Shown: positions 34,387 through 45,909, counted from the first letter of the stretch. The stretch: DNA of 64,000 bases from Loktanella sp. Alg231-35 (GCF_900143545.1 NZ_FREV01000002.1:434018-498017), one strand, 5' to 3'. The notes: generated by a model from the letters alone, not told the origin. Made by a program: numbers and translations.

Positions 34387-35194
34387 GTGCCGCCCCTTTA
34401 GTATAGATGGATTTCTGCAAAGCGTTGATCGCCTCATGTTCAAGGATCAGACAGACATCAACAGTGTTGAAGTCGTGATCCACAAACGCACCATCACCCA
34501 CAGTGGCACCAAGGCGCAGATAGCCCTTGATCAGCGGGGGCATCGCGCGGACAGCAGCCAGGCGGTCAAGCCGGTCTGCGGCTTGCATGTTCATATTCAA
34601 GGCCGTCGGGCCAATCGCCCGGACCCGCAAAGCGTCAGGTGCGCTGTGGCGATGGTGCAGCAGGCTCAGCGGGCCTGCCAGCGCATCTGCATCCGTGCCA
34701 TGAAACGAGGCCACGCCAAACATCACTTCAATGCCGTGGTTGGCCACATAGTCCGCAAGCCCTGCCCATAGATGTAGCATGCCAGTGCCCCCGCGATAGT
34801 CAGGGTGCAGACAAGAGCGGCCCAACTCCAACAAGCGCCGCCCGCTTTCACGTAGCGGACGCAGATCGTATTCTTCCTCGCTATAGAATCGCCCCGCCTT
34901 TTGGGCCATCTGGGTTGTCATCAAACGGTAAACACCAACGACCTGATCGTCAGGCGAACGTGTTTCATCAAGCAACATCAGGTGACCGGCATATGGATCG
35001 AACGTGTCACGCTCAAGTCGCGCTGCGTGATCGACCAGCGGGCCATCGCCGCCCAGCTCTTTGACAAATACCAAATAACGCAGTCTTTGGGCTGCTGCGA
35101 TGTCTTTCGGACTCTTCGCCACTTTAGTGCGAAACTGCGATTTCCCGCCTGTTTCTACAACTTTCAATGGGCTGCTTAACGGATTGTTTCCCAA
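34379..35194 (-). CDS. olsB: L-ornithine N-alpha-acyltransferase OlsB
   Basis: OlsB joins a 3-hydroxyacyl chain from ACP to ornithine, the first step of phosphate-free ornithine lipids. The 271-residue GNAT-related protein has LRYLVFVKELG, YDLRPLRESGRRLLELGRSCLHPDYRGG and LMMTTQMAQ-like blocks (here YRLMTTQMAQ). The start is TTG at 35194 with AAGGA 9 nt upstream. A TTAA-N7-TTAA CtrA-type box overlaps that Shine-Dalgarno. olsA follows by overlap. Confidence 0.88.
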   Translation of the reverse strand: MGNNPLSSPLKVVETGGKSQFRTKVAKSPKDIAAAQRLRYLVFVKELGGDGPLVDHAARLERDTFDPYAGHLMLLDETRSPDDQVVGVYRLMTTQMAQKAGRFYSEEEYDLRPLRESGRRLLELGRSCLHPDYRGGTGMLHLWAGLADYVANHGIEVMFGVASFHGTDADALAGPLSLLHHRHSAPDALRVRAIGPTALNMNMQAADRLDRLAAVRAMPPLIKGYLRLGATVGDGAFVDHDFNTVDVCLILEHEAINALQKSIYTKGAARG

Positions 35195-35195
35195 A

Positions 35196-35210
35196 TTAAA
35201 CAGTCCTTAA
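35196..35210 (-). promoter_or_regulatory. Perfect CtrA consensus box before olsB
   Basis: TTAAACAGTCCTTAA is a perfect TTAA-N7-TTAA. It sits 2 nt upstream of the TTG start of olsB and covers its Shine-Dalgarno, an unusual place for an operator, so function is uncertain. Confidence 0.4.
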
Positions 35211-35280
35211 GCAATTTTGCTTCATCAAAGAGATGGTCATTGACATGTGATCCCGGATGCACCCATAGGTTGTGTAGTAC

Positions 35281-35460
35281 TCACACACTTGCGATTTCGA
35301 GCTTTACAGTTTTGCCTTCTATCACAACCTTTCCCATCTCCCGAAAGTTTACGGTAATTCTGCCATTGATATTTGACTGGACCTGTCCAACCCCCCATTC
35401 GGGTTGGTCAGGATGGCGGACCAGCATGCCAGGCTCAAGAAAATCGTTGGTTTCTTCCAT
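35281..35460 (-). CDS. DUF3553 small protein
   Basis: A 59-residue frame from ATG 35460 reads FLEPGMLVRHPDQPEWGVGQVQSN then NGRITVNFREMGKVVIEG, the DUF3553 pattern resembling the CarD/UvrD-associated beta domain. It is divergent from chpT, with 28 nt between starts. The domain is known from helicase tails, where it may contact RNA polymerase or DNA. As a free protein its role is unknown. Confidence 0.85.
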   Translation of the reverse strand: MEETNDFLEPGMLVRHPDQPEWGVGQVQSNINGRITVNFREMGKVVIEGKTVKLEIASV

Positions 35461-35488
35461 GTTCCCTTCTTAGAGCGGAGTTTTTCCG

Positions 35489-36079
35489 ATGCAACCTGAT
35501 TTAGCCGCACTTGTCGGCTCACGCATTTGCCACGACCTGATCAGTCCAATAGGCGCCATTGGCAACGGGGTCGAACTTTTATCACTTACCGATGGCGACA
35601 CAGGCGCCGAGATGGACCTGATTAATGAAAGCGTGCAAAACGCCTCTGCCCGGATCAGATATTTCCGGATCGCCTATGGTGCGGCCAGCGAAGAACAATT
35701 GGTCAGCCGGCCCGAAGTGTTGTCGATTTTGTCTGCCTCTGCACGCGGTGGTCGGTTCAACTACATCTGGCAGATCGATGGGGATCAGTCGCGGCGGCGG
35801 GTGCGCTGTGCCCTTTTGACACTGCAGGCCCTTGAGTCAGCATTGCCCTTGGGCGGCGATTTGCAGGTGCAGCAGGATGGCGAAAGTTGGGTTGTCCGCG
35901 CCGACGGACCTCGGATCAGCGTTGACCGCACGCTTTGGGACAATCTGCTGTCACCGCAGATCGGTTATCACCACACGGCCGCACAGGTGCAGTTTGCCTT
36001 GCTGCCAAGTGTCTTGGCTGAAGCGGGACGCAAGCTCGATTTCATTGAGCATTCAGACAGGCTCATTGCACGATTTTAG
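35489..36079 (+). CDS. chpT: Histidine phosphotransferase ChpT
   Basis: ChpT moves phosphate from the CckA receiver to CtrA and CpdR. The 196-residue protein has the DHp helix with the phosphorylatable His at about residue 15 ([21 protein letters not shown]) and a degenerate ATPase-like half (TVDR-type SVDRTLWDN) that binds no ATP in the family. It is divergent from DUF3553, and its stop overlaps the end of proA by 4 nt. ctrA and sciP are about 20 kb away in this window. Confidence 0.93.
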   Translation: MQPDLAALVGSRICHDLISPIGAIGNGVELLSLTDGDTGAEMDLINESVQNASARIRYFRIAYGAASEEQLVSRPEVLSILSASARGGRFNYIWQIDGDQSRRRVRCALLTLQALESALPLGGDLQVQQDGESWVVRADGPRISVDRTLWDNLLSPQIGYHHTAAQVQFALLPSVLAEAGRKLDFIEHSDRLIARF

Positions 36080-37353
36080 GCGCGAACTGTCCCGTCACCT
36101 GTCACGAGATACTTGAAGCTGGTCAATTGCACCGCTCCAACCGGCCCACGCGCATGCAGTTTGCCTGTCGCAATCCCGATCTCGGCGCCCATCCCAAACT
36201 CGCCTCCATCGGCAAATTGGGTTGAGGCGTTGCGCATCAGGATCGCACTGTCGAGTTCCTTGAAGAAATGTGCCGCAGCCTGATCATCGGCGGTGACAAT
36301 CGCGTCGGTGTGGTTTGATCCATGGGTGCGGATATGGTCAATCGCAGGGTCAACGCCGTCGACGAGTTTGGCGGCACAGATCATATCAAGGAATTCCTTG
36401 CCAAAATCATCAGGCTTGGCCTGTATCGTGCCTGCAATCTTGGCCAGATCACCATCCGCGCGCACCTCAACACCCGCTTTGACCAAGGCATCAATCAGGA
36501 TCGACCCATGCTGTGTGTAGAAACGCCAGTCGATCAGCAAGCATTCCATCGCCCCACAAATTCCAGTGCGGCGGGTCTTGGCGTTCAGCACGATCTCGAG
36601 CGCCATTGCAGGGTCAGCGGTGGCCCCCACATAGATGTGGCAAATGCCCTCAAGATGCGCAAAAACGGGCACCCGCGCTTCGCGCTGTACCAACCCGACA
36701 AGGCCCTTACCGCCGCGCGGCACGATGACATCAATATGATCGGTAGCTGTCAGCATAGCCGACACCGCAGCCCTATCGCGTGTGGGCACCAGTTGGATCG
36801 CCGCCTCTGGCAGGCCGGCTTGCTTTAGACCAATTTGCAGGCATTTGTGGATCATGGTCGCGGAATGAAAGCTTTCTGATCCGCCACGCAGGATCACGGC
36901 ATTGCCAGATTGCAGGCAAAGTGCGCCCGCATCAGCCGTCACATTCGGGCGGCTTTCGTAGATCACACCGATCACCCCCAAAGGCGTGCGCACGCGCTGG
37001 ATATGCAGGCCGGTGGGCATGTCCCACTCGGTCATTACCTCGCCAATCGGGTCGTGTTGTGCGGCCACATTGCGCAGACCGTCGGCCATCGCGCGAATAC
37101 GCGGTTCATCCAGCATCAGACGGTCCATCATGGCCGGGCTAAGGCCCTTTTGCTCGGCATAGACTTGATCTTCGGCATTGGCGTCTATGATCTTTTGCCG
37201 GTGTTCCCAGAGCGCATCTGCCGCACCAATAAGGGCCGCATATTTACGCTCGGATCCTGCCGTTGCCAGCACTGCCGCAGCGGCGCGGGCATCTGCACCA
37301 ATCTTGGCCATCATTGGTCCGATTGCATCGTGATCGTTCATCGCATCATCCAT
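36076..37353 (-). CDS. proA: Gamma-glutamyl phosphate reductase
   Basis: ProA reduces glutamyl-5-phosphate to the semialdehyde with NADPH, the second step of proline synthesis. The 425-residue protein has [17 protein letters not shown], the PRGGKGL loop and the catalytic Cys region [14 protein letters not shown]. It directly follows proB (the next base after its stop). Confidence 0.96.
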   Translation of the reverse strand: MDDAMNDHDAIGPMMAKIGADARAAAAVLATAGSERKYAALIGAADALWEHRQKIIDANAEDQVYAEQKGLSPAMMDRLMLDEPRIRAMADGLRNVAAQHDPIGEVMTEWDMPTGLHIQRVRTPLGVIGVIYESRPNVTADAGALCLQSGNAVILRGGSESFHSATMIHKCLQIGLKQAGLPEAAIQLVPTRDRAAVSAMLTATDHIDVIVPRGGKGLVGLVQREARVPVFAHLEGICHIYVGATADPAMALEIVLNAKTRRTGICGAMECLLIDWRFYTQHGSILIDALVKAGVEVRADGDLAKIAGTIQAKPDDFGKEFLDMICAAKLVDGVDPAIDHIRTHGSNHTDAIVTADDQAAAHFFKELDSAILMRNASTQFADGGEFGMGAEIGIATGKLHARGPVGAVQLTSFKYLVTGDGTVRA

Positions 37354-39536
<2,183 letters not shown>

Positions 39537-40034
39537 CTACTGTGCGGCGGTTCTCAAGCGGTCCCAGACCGGTTGCGGCAGGCGGTACTGATGCACCAGT
39601 GTGGGTAAACGCGCGGGGTTGCGTGTGTAGTGGGTCTGCCAATGAACAAACCCGAGTTTCCGCAAGATCGCAGCAGAGGCCGGATTGTCGTGCCAGACCG
39701 AGGCATAAAGGACCGTCCAGTCATAATCGGCGAATGCCATGGCAATCGCATCGCGCGCAACCCGCGTGCCGATGCCTTTGCCATGGACCTTAGGTGCAAA
39801 TGTATAACCAAGCTCGCCATTGGTGACCGCCATGGACCCGATAACACGGTCGTCGATGCACACAGCCCAGACAAATCCGTGACCTTCATAAGGCTTGCAC
39901 CGCCCGCGCGTGAACGCAGGCTGCGGCGGCCATGGCCAGCGACCCAACTGCCGCGCGACGGACCAATGCGAGACCATCGCGTGAACGTCATCAAAGTCAT
40001 CAGCGCGCAACGCGCGGTACGTCAGATCAATCAT
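39537..40034 (-). CDS. GNAT-family N-acetyltransferase 1
   Basis: The 165-residue GNAT protein has the acetyl-CoA loop region LGYTFAPKVHGKGIGTRVARDAI and the downstream NPASAAILRKLGF helix, a RimJ-type arrangement. ATG 40034 is used; ATG 40052 would add 6 residues. It overlaps the upstream GNAT gene by 4 nt and precedes obgE. Substrate unknown. Confidence 0.82.
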   Translation of the reverse strand: MIDLTYRALRADDFDDVHAMVSHWSVARQLGRWPWPPQPAFTRGRCKPYEGHGFVWAVCIDDRVIGSMAVTNGELGYTFAPKVHGKGIGTRVARDAIAMAFADYDWTVLYASVWHDNPASAAILRKLGFVHWQTHYTRNPARLPTLVHQYRLPQPVWDRLRTAAQ

Positions 40035-40546
40035 CGCGTGCGGCCCTCCCATCTGTTGCGGGTCAGTTCCATGCTACGGCCCGGCACGTCGGCCTGCCGC
40101 GCCAGTGAATGGTGGACATGCGCGCCCACGTCCGCAAAGCCTAGTTTTTGCAGGACCCGCTGCGATCCGTGATTGCCGACAAAATGGCTGGACTTCATGA
40201 CCTCCAAATTATCGGTTTGGAAGGTATGATCAACCGCCGCCTGCGCAGCTTCGGTCATGTACCCCTGCCCCCAAGCAGGTTCCGCCAGCCAGTAACCCAG
40301 CTCTTTCCCGGTCGAGACCGCCCCAACCAGCGCGTCATCGCGCAGGATCATCCAGAGCAATCCAATGTCGCCTGCCCGGTCCATTGCAAGAAATTCTTCT
40401 GCATCAGCGTGGCCGTAGGGGTGGCGCACCGGCACCAACCACTTGGAAACGTCATAGTTGCTTACGTGACGGACCACATCATCCAAATCCCCCTCGCGAA
40501 AGTCGCGGAGGGTCAATCGGGTCGTCCGCAATGTCGGGACGGTCAT
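40031..40546 (-). CDS. GNAT-family N-acetyltransferase 2
   Basis: The 171-residue protein starts TLRTTRLTLRDFREGDLDDV, typical of RimJ/RimL acetyltransferases. It has ELGYWLAEPAWGQGYMTEAAQAAVD as the CoA-binding motif and GSQRVLQKLGF. The start overlaps the end of GNAT 3 by 4 nt and its end overlaps GNAT 1, so three paralogs are coupled in a row. Confidence 0.88.
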   Translation of the reverse strand: MTVPTLRTTRLTLRDFREGDLDDVVRHVSNYDVSKWLVPVRHPYGHADAEEFLAMDRAGDIGLLWMILRDDALVGAVSTGKELGYWLAEPAWGQGYMTEAAQAAVDHTFQTDNLEVMKSSHFVGNHGSQRVLQKLGFADVGAHVHHSLARQADVPGRSMELTRNRWEGRTR

Positions 40547-41085
40547 GACCCCAGTTTAAGGGTGTAGGTCCATGTGGGCATGGTGGCCTTGCGCGAGACG
40601 GAAAACGCCTCTGCATCGCCAAGATAGTCGAATCCACAATTGGTCAGCACGCGGGCTGAACCGGGGTTGTCCTGAAACACCTCGGCAAAAATACGATCAG
40701 AGTGGTGCGGGTTGGCTGCGATCAGCGTGCGCACGGCCTCTGTGGCAAAGCCGGTGTTCCAGAACGCTGGTGCGATCCAATAAAACACCTCGGATTGGGC
40801 GCGGTCCATGCGCTCAAGGCTGATCAGGCCAAGCGCCTCGGCGTGACCATGGGCAGAGCCGTCAATAACCCAGACATCTTCGGTCCGATCACCAAGGCTG
40901 GCGCGTTCGATCATCGCCTCAACAGACCCAGGAGGGAGTGGGTGCGGCATCGCGCGGGTGCCACGCGCCACGCGGTCATCACTGGCATACATCGCAATCA
41001 GCCCGGCATCGGACTTGCGGCACGGGCGCAGCACGAAACGGCTTGCCTCTATCGTGTCTTGCACTGTGATCTCTTCATGGCGCAT
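40543..41085 (-). CDS. GNAT-family N-acetyltransferase 3
   Basis: The 180-residue protein has the RimL-like start ASRFVLRPCRKSDAGLIAMY, the motif IAPAFWNTGFATEAVRTLI, and NPGSARVLTNCGFDYLG. ATG 41085 has GGAGGG at correct spacing; the longer upstream frame crosses the rpmA terminator and is rejected. It is the first gene of the coupled GNAT trio. Confidence 0.86.
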   Translation of the reverse strand: MRHEEITVQDTIEASRFVLRPCRKSDAGLIAMYASDDRVARGTRAMPHPLPPGSVEAMIERASLGDRTEDVWVIDGSAHGHAEALGLISLERMDRAQSEVFYWIAPAFWNTGFATEAVRTLIAANPHHSDRIFAEVFQDNPGSARVLTNCGFDYLGDAEAFSVSRKATMPTWTYTLKLGS

Positions 41086-41155
41086 TGCTTCCCTCCTCGA
41101 AAACAACTCGTTCTTTATCCACCCTTTAAAACGATATGGTGGCAAAACTATGAAT

Positions 41156-41189
41156 AAAAAAGGGGGGACCGGTGAACACCGATCCCCCC
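41156..41189 (-). terminator. Leftward Rho-independent terminator after rpmA
   Basis: Read leftward, a 13-bp G+C stem (CCCCCC arm with one C:A mismatch) with a tiny loop is followed by TTTTTT. It should limit read-through from rplU-rpmA into the GNAT genes. Confidence 0.85.
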
Positions 41190-41215
41190 AATTCATTTAC
41201 CTTGGAATTTTCGGC

Positions 41216-41485
41216 TTATTCAGCGGCCTCCGCCACTGGGAGAACCGAAATAAACGTGCGGCCTTTCAGGCCTTTATGGAATTTGACGTTACCATCAACG
41301 GTCGCAAAGATCGTGTGATCTTTGCCCATGCCAACGCCCATGCCTGGCCACATTTTTGTGCCGCGCTGACGCATGATGATATTGCCGGGAACGACTGTTT
41401 CGCCGCCGAATTTTTTCACACCAAGACGACGACCAGCTGAGTCGCGTCCGTTACGGGATGAACCGCCTGCTTTTTTATGTGCCAT
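41216..41485 (-). CDS. rpmA: 50S ribosomal protein L27 (bL27)
   Basis: The 89-residue protein begins [28 protein letters not shown] (two parts), the classical L27 N-terminus that reaches the peptidyl-transferase centre. It needs no prior protease cleavage, as the Firmicutes-type extension is absent. It lies 11 nt downstream of rplU. Confidence 0.98.
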   Translation of the reverse strand: MAHKKAGGSSRNGRDSAGRRLGVKKFGGETVVPGNIIMRQRGTKMWPGMGVGMGKDHTIFATVDGNVKFHKGLKGRTFISVLPVAEAAE

Positions 41486-41496
41486 TTGGTCTCTCC

Positions 41497-42165
41497 TTAA
41501 CCTTTAGCGAATTCAGCAGCTTGCTTAAGCCACTCATCGCGGTCGATACGACCTTTGAAATTCAGTTTCTCGTCCATATCAGCCACATCTGCTGGCGTCC
41601 ATGCGGCGATCTGCGCGAAAGTTGTCACACCTTCGGCGTGCAGCTTTTTGACGATGACCGGGCCAACACCGCTGATCTTGCTCAGATCGTCAGCTGCGTC
41701 AGACTTTGGTGCGGCTTTCGCCTTTGGCGCTGCCTTTGGCTTTTCAGCTTTCGGGGCTGCTTCTGCCTTTGGGGCTGCTTTCTTCGCAGCAGGTTCTGCT
41801 GCTGGTGCAGCAACAACGCCCGCACCTGAAACCGCGGCCATCACGCCGGATTTGTCAGCACCTTTTTCAAGGATGTCGGCAATGCGCACCAGTGTCAGTT
41901 GCTGACGGTGGCCCTTCTTGCGCTGACTGCCGTGCTTACGACGGCGCTTGACGAAGTTGATCGTCTTTTCGCCTTTGATCTGATCGATCACTTCAGCCTG
42001 GACGCCAGCGCCCGCAACCAAAGGTGTGCCCACTGTGGAGCCGACCATGAGAATCTCGTTGAATTGGATTTTGTCGCCGGCATTTGCTGCCAGCTTTTCG
42101 ACACGCAATACGTCGCCTGAGGCCACTTTGTACTGCTTGCCGCCGGTTTTGAGAACCGCAAACAT
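41497..42165 (-). CDS. rplU: 50S ribosomal protein L21 with helix-hairpin-helix C-terminal extension
   Basis: Residues about 1-100 are normal L21 ([47 protein letters not shown]). An Ala/Lys/Pro-rich linker follows, then a helix-hairpin-helix domain ([30 protein letters not shown]) to residue 222. Typical L21 is near 103 residues. The extension is seen in Rhodobacterales; what it does on the ribosome is unknown. Confidence 0.95.
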   Translation of the reverse strand: MFAVLKTGGKQYKVASGDVLRVEKLAANAGDKIQFNEILMVGSTVGTPLVAGAGVQAEVIDQIKGEKTINFVKRRRKHGSQRKKGHRQQLTLVRIADILEKGADKSGVMAAVSGAGVVAAPAAEPAAKKAAPKAEAAPKAEKPKAAPKAKAAPKSDAADDLSKISGVGPVIVKKLHAEGVTTFAQIAAWTPADVADMDEKLNFKGRIDRDEWLKQAAEFAKG

Positions 42166-42342
42166 TTGATCTTCCTTTGTTTTCCGCGTCTCTGAGGCCC
42201 CGGACCGTTCCGGCGTTTGTTACCTGTAGACTGCGCGCCCGTGGGCGTAATTTCGCATATGTCCCCGCAAAACCCTTGCGAAGATGGCGCTATATCTGAC
42301 CAATGCCCTTATAAGTCAACCCAAAAGAAGGCTCAAAGACCC

Positions 42343-42690
42343 ATGCGCTGGCCACTGATCACTGTCCTGCTGCTTGCCGCCTGTTCCAATGAAGCCAATC
42401 ATCTTGGCAACCCGTTGATGCTACCCGTTACTGGGGTCAGCACCGTGATCGGCAATGCGGCCTACGAAAAGCGGCGCGGTCAGGTCGAGCTGATCGTGAA
42501 ATCCAATTATGACACCATCCGTCAAGAGATCGGCGCAGGCGGCGGGCCCGCTTTGACCAAAGCCATGGATGCCGCAGGCATTCCTGTGTCAGAGCGCCCT
42601 GCCCGCATCATCCAATTGCAATCTGATATCGGCATCTACCATGCCAGCCCCGGTGCGCTGGTGACGGCCCTGATGGTTTACGGCGGCTAG
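42343..42690 (+). CDS. Small predicted lipoprotein 1
   Basis: The 115-residue product has a lipoprotein signal (MRWPLITVLLLAACS, lipobox LAAC) and a soluble tail of no known family (VIGNAAYEKRRGQVELIVKSN). ATG 42343 is chosen because the lipobox then lies at the right distance. It is divergent from rplU and converges on lipoprotein 2 with a 4-nt overlap. Confidence 0.7.
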   Translation: MRWPLITVLLLAACSNEANHLGNPLMLPVTGVSTVIGNAAYEKRRGQVELIVKSNYDTIRQEIGAGGGPALTKAMDAAGIPVSERPARIIQLQSDIGIYHASPGALVTALMVYGG

Positions 42691-43091
42691 AACCCCGCCA
42701 ATAGCGAGTCGCGCTTCGCAACCAGATCCCAGAATGCCTTGGATTTGGAAATCTCATTGACCACATCCGCCGGGATGCCCCGCGCGATCATCCGATCGTA
42801 CAGCGCCTGTGGATAGCCTGGCGTCACCGGTGGCACGCTGACCATGGCATTGATGTCTGCGGGAATGCTTGCGGCCTCTGGTGGGCAACCGCGTGTCGGG
42901 TTGCCGCTTATGGCACGCCCGTCTGCCTCAAGTTTGACCTCTGCTGCGAAATAGATCGTGCATTCCGCCGCCAATAGCTGGACCTGACGCGGATCGTCGG
43001 CGGGCAGGTCAGGCTGCGGCGGAATGGCCGCCGTCTGATCACAAGCAGCAAGAAGCCCAAGGGCAAGAACGGCGGGTTTGATGGAGGGCAC
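42687..43091 (-). CDS. Small predicted lipoprotein 2
   Basis: The 134-residue product has a lipobox (LGLLAACDQ) and a short periplasmic domain with two further cysteines (AAECTIYF and TRGCPPEA) that could form a disulfide. No family is recognised. It is convergent with lipoprotein 1. Confidence 0.7.
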   Translation of the reverse strand: MPSIKPAVLALGLLAACDQTAAIPPQPDLPADDPRQVQLLAAECTIYFAAEVKLEADGRAISGNPTRGCPPEAASIPADINAMVSVPPVTPGYPQALYDRMIARGIPADVVNEISKSKAFWDLVAKRDSLLAGF

Positions 43092-43161
43092 GAGAATGAT
43101 CCTTGTCGTGGAAAGAGAGAGCCGCAGAATACCGCGCGCATCCGGCTTGCCAAGACCTGAC

Positions 43162-43995
43162 CTAGAGTTCCTGACTGATCATGAACCGTGACACCGCCAA
43201 CCCAAGCGCCCGCGAGATATCATCAAACATCCCGTCGAACGCGATAAACAAGGCGTCCGTCATTTCTTTCCCAGCATCCGAGCTGGAAAAGGCAATATAT
43301 GCCTCCAAGTCCGCGTCAGAGAGTGGCTGATAGGCCAAAAGCAGAAAGGAATAGGCCCATTCCGTCGTGGTGTTGCGAATGTCCGGCTCTTGCGCCCAGA
43401 CATCCTGCAATGCGGTCTCTGCTGTGACGCCTGCAGGCATCGCCCCGCCATCAATCAACCCCAGATAGAATGCGTAGCTTGAATTCAGCGCCCCCACGAC
43501 GTTGTTTTCGATCAGGTCATTGGCGTCGATGAATTCGGTGACCATGGCATAGCGCGGCGTTTCGTCCATCGCAGCAATGGCGGCATGTTCATTACTCGCC
43601 TGCTCAACCGCATCATCCAGCATGGCCCGGCGGGCGCTGACCTCAAGGTTGATGATGGTCCGCCCCAGCTCTGAGGTGAAAAAGGCCAGCATCGCGTCAA
43701 CATCGGCACCATCAAGTGCCTCGCCCATAGCACCGCGTATCTCTTCATACATCATCTCGGTGTCATAGATCTGCGAGACCGCCGCCGACCACTCGGGCGC
43801 GGCACCACCTGGCAGCATGTCATCGCCAAGCGTATCGCCATAATCCAGCCCTTCGGCGCGCATGATCTCGACCGTCTCATGCAGACCAAGTGCATCAAAC
43901 AAGGCGTCAACCTGCGCATCAGCGCTGCTTTGCGGCCAAAGCGGGCTGGCTGTGAAAAAAAAGGCAGTGGTGACGAAGGCAAGTTTGCGAAGCAT
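43162..43995 (-). CDS. DUF2059 exported protein
   Basis: The 277-residue product has a signal peptide (MLRKLAFVTTAFFFTASPLW) and two DUF2059-like helical units. One is MLAFFTSELGRTIINLEVSARRAM, the other YIAFSSSDAGKEMTDALFIAF, each with the F-S-E/D-x-G pattern of this domain. The role of DUF2059 in the periplasm is unknown. Confidence 0.8.
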   Translation of the reverse strand: MLRKLAFVTTAFFFTASPLWPQSSADAQVDALFDALGLHETVEIMRAEGLDYGDTLGDDMLPGGAAPEWSAAVSQIYDTEMMYEEIRGAMGEALDGADVDAMLAFFTSELGRTIINLEVSARRAMLDDAVEQASNEHAAIAAMDETPRYAMVTEFIDANDLIENNVVGALNSSYAFYLGLIDGGAMPAGVTAETALQDVWAQEPDIRNTTTEWAYSFLLLAYQPLSDADLEAYIAFSSSDAGKEMTDALFIAFDGMFDDISRALGLAVSRFMISQEL

Positions 43996-44133
43996 TGGGG
44001 GTGGCCCTAACGGTCAGGTACCTGTCAAAGCTAGGGTGTAGGTGCAGCAATGCCAAGGGCAGTGCCGCGATTGTCAGGCGGGATGATTTGGCCTTGCGCC
44101 GCCGCCAGTGGCAAAGTAACACGCGGCCACCGC

Positions 44134-44223
44134 GGAGAGGTGCCGGAGTGGTCGAACGGGGCGGTCTCGAAAACCGTTGTGGGTGCAAGCCTACCCAGGG
44201 TTCGAATCCCTGTCTCTCCGCCA
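44134..44223 (+). tRNA. tRNA-Ser (anticodon CGA)
   Basis: A 90-nt class II tRNA. The acceptor GGAGAGG pairs with TCTCTCC (one G:T), the anticodon loop CTCGAAA reads codon UCG, there is a long variable arm, the T loop is TTCGAAT and CCA is encoded. A decayed integrase lies 120 nt downstream, the usual position of island integrases. Confidence 0.95.
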
Positions 44224-44344
44224 ATCCGACATTTCAATGTATTTATCTAACACTCAATAACACACATTCACCCCATATTATTAACGTGATTTATGTTGCT
44301 CGAGGTTTCACTGGATTTCGTCAGATTGTATCCGTGTACTTTCC

Positions 44345-45240
44345 TTGCGTGGTATGATCAGTGGTATTTCTATGGCGGCACTGAACGGCAAACTAACGAA
44401 AAAGCTGGTTGAGAACCTAGGCACCGGGCGTCACGGCGACGGCTCAGGGCTTTATCTTGTTGTCGATCCCTCAGGCGCACGGCGCTGGATTGTGCGCGTT
44501 ACCGTCAAAGGTCAGACGAACCGCAAGGGCGCACCACTACGCACTGACTTCGGTTTAGGGGGCGCTGACATTGTCACGATAAACCAAGCGCGTGAGAGAG
44601 CGCTAGAGTATCGCCGGATTGCCAAGCAAGGACTAAACCCCCGATTTGCCGCCACTCAGGACATACCGACGTTTGAAGAGATAGCGCAACAGGTTCACAT
44701 TGAACGCATGCCAACCTGGAAGAAGCAAAAACACGGCCAGCAATGGATCAACACCTTGCGCGATTACGCCTTTCCCAAAATGGGGCGCATGCCAATTGAT
44801 AGCATCGGCCAGCCTGAGGTTCTGATGTGCCTCTCCCCCATCTGGACAGCCAAACACGAAACCGCGAAGCGACTGGCGCAACGCATCAAGATCGTTTTGG
44901 ACGTGGCCAGAGGTTGATTTCGAAGCGCGGCTTTGGACCGTGCCAGCGGAGCGGATGAAGGGCGGTAAAGAACACCGCGTTCCTTTGACCAATGAAATGT
45001 TGGCGATACTGGAGCCGTTCAAGGCACTTGCGTCCGTCTATGTGTTCGAGGGGCAGAAACGCCACAAGCCGCTCTCCAATATGTCGATGCTGATGCTGTT
45101 GCGCCGCATGGGGCGCGATGGCTTCACCGTGCACAGCTTTCGCAGTTCGTTCAGGGATTGGGCAGCAGAGGCCGCTAACCTGCGAATTCGTGCACGTCAT
45201 CGCCGGCAACGACGGGACGAAGTGGTCGTTCATTTTTGAA
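44345..45240 (+). pseudogene. Decayed tyrosine integrase (island/P4 type)
   Basis: The first frame (to 44917) has the Arm/DUF4102 and core-binding parts (LTKKLVENLGTGRHGDGSGLYLVV in parts, LARQ-type RRIAKQGLNPRFAA). It stops at IKIVLDVARG. A second frame resumes at EVDFEARLWTVPAERMKGG (44903 onward) and has only HSFRSSFRDWAAE. About 80 codons with the first catalytic Arg motif are deleted, the frame is shifted, and the second His and the Tyr are missing. It cannot be active. Location beside tRNA-Ser marks an old integration site. Confidence 0.88.
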
Positions 45241-45367
45241 TTCGAATGTCTGTTCTGGGCCCTTTGCTTAGAGGCTACGGTCATTGTTAAAATATGGAGG
45301 ACACGTTACATCGACATCAGCCAAAGCAAACGGCTATGAGATTTTCTAACGAGCGGATGTTTCAGAT

Positions 45368-45721
45368 ATGCATTATTTTTCTGTTTGTTTGTCGGGTGAA
45401 AAGATAGACGCAGAGACGCTTAATCTAACATTGAAGAAGCTTGCCTTGACCGCTTGCCATCTGAAAGGTGAGCCAATTGTCCGACGGCCAGCCCATATCT
45501 ATCCTGAATGTTTGTTGGGGTTTGAGGCAAAAGGGTTCGAATTATTAGAGTTGCTTCAATACCTGCTGAAACTGGAAGATGAGTTGAGAAAACAAGGCGT
45601 GCAGAGTGTCGAGGTCCATGCGCTGATGGAAAAAGGTAGCCAGATCAACGGCGAACTAAGCATCAAGGAAATCGCGATTTTATCAAAGCTCAATGCCAAT
45701 TTCACGTGGTCGGTTTTATAG
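45368..45721 (+). CDS. Hypothetical 117-residue accessory protein
   Basis: A complete frame of 117 residues begins MHYFSVCLSGEKIDAETLNL and ends NANFTWSVL. It has no membrane span or known motif. Its centre is rich in Leu/Glu (ELLELLQYLLKLEDELRKQG) and could form a coiled coil. The DNA looks A+T-richer than the surroundings and it sits beside the integrase remnant, so it is probably acquired cargo. Confidence 0.55.
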   Translation: MHYFSVCLSGEKIDAETLNLTLKKLALTACHLKGEPIVRRPAHIYPECLLGFEAKGFELLELLQYLLKLEDELRKQGVQSVEVHALMEKGSQINGELSIKEIAILSKLNANFTWSVL

Positions 45722-45761
45722 CAAGCAGTCGTTTGAAACTAGTTTGGCGTTAAACTTCAGA

Positions 45762-45909
45762 TCAGTCGTTGATGCAAAATGCAGCATCGGTCAAATTAGG
45801 CTCGGAGCCGACCTTGACGCCTTCGATCTGATGCCGTTGATGCCAAATGGCCGCAAGGAGCCCAATGTGTGAATTCGTCAGCGTGCCGCCAATGTCCAGT
45901 ATGCGAAAC
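45762..45909 (-). pseudogene. Possible C-terminal gene remnant
   Basis: A start-less frame reads ILDIGGTLTNSHIGLLAAIW and ends EPNLTDAAFCIND. It looks protein-like but begins right after a stop. 9-bp repeats GAAACTAGT (45735 and 45905) lie at its two ends. The family is not identified. Confidence 0.3.

Noticed and set aside
45118..45339. 73-codon frame over the integrase end
   Set aside because: Overlaps the integrase remnant in another frame and shows no family features.
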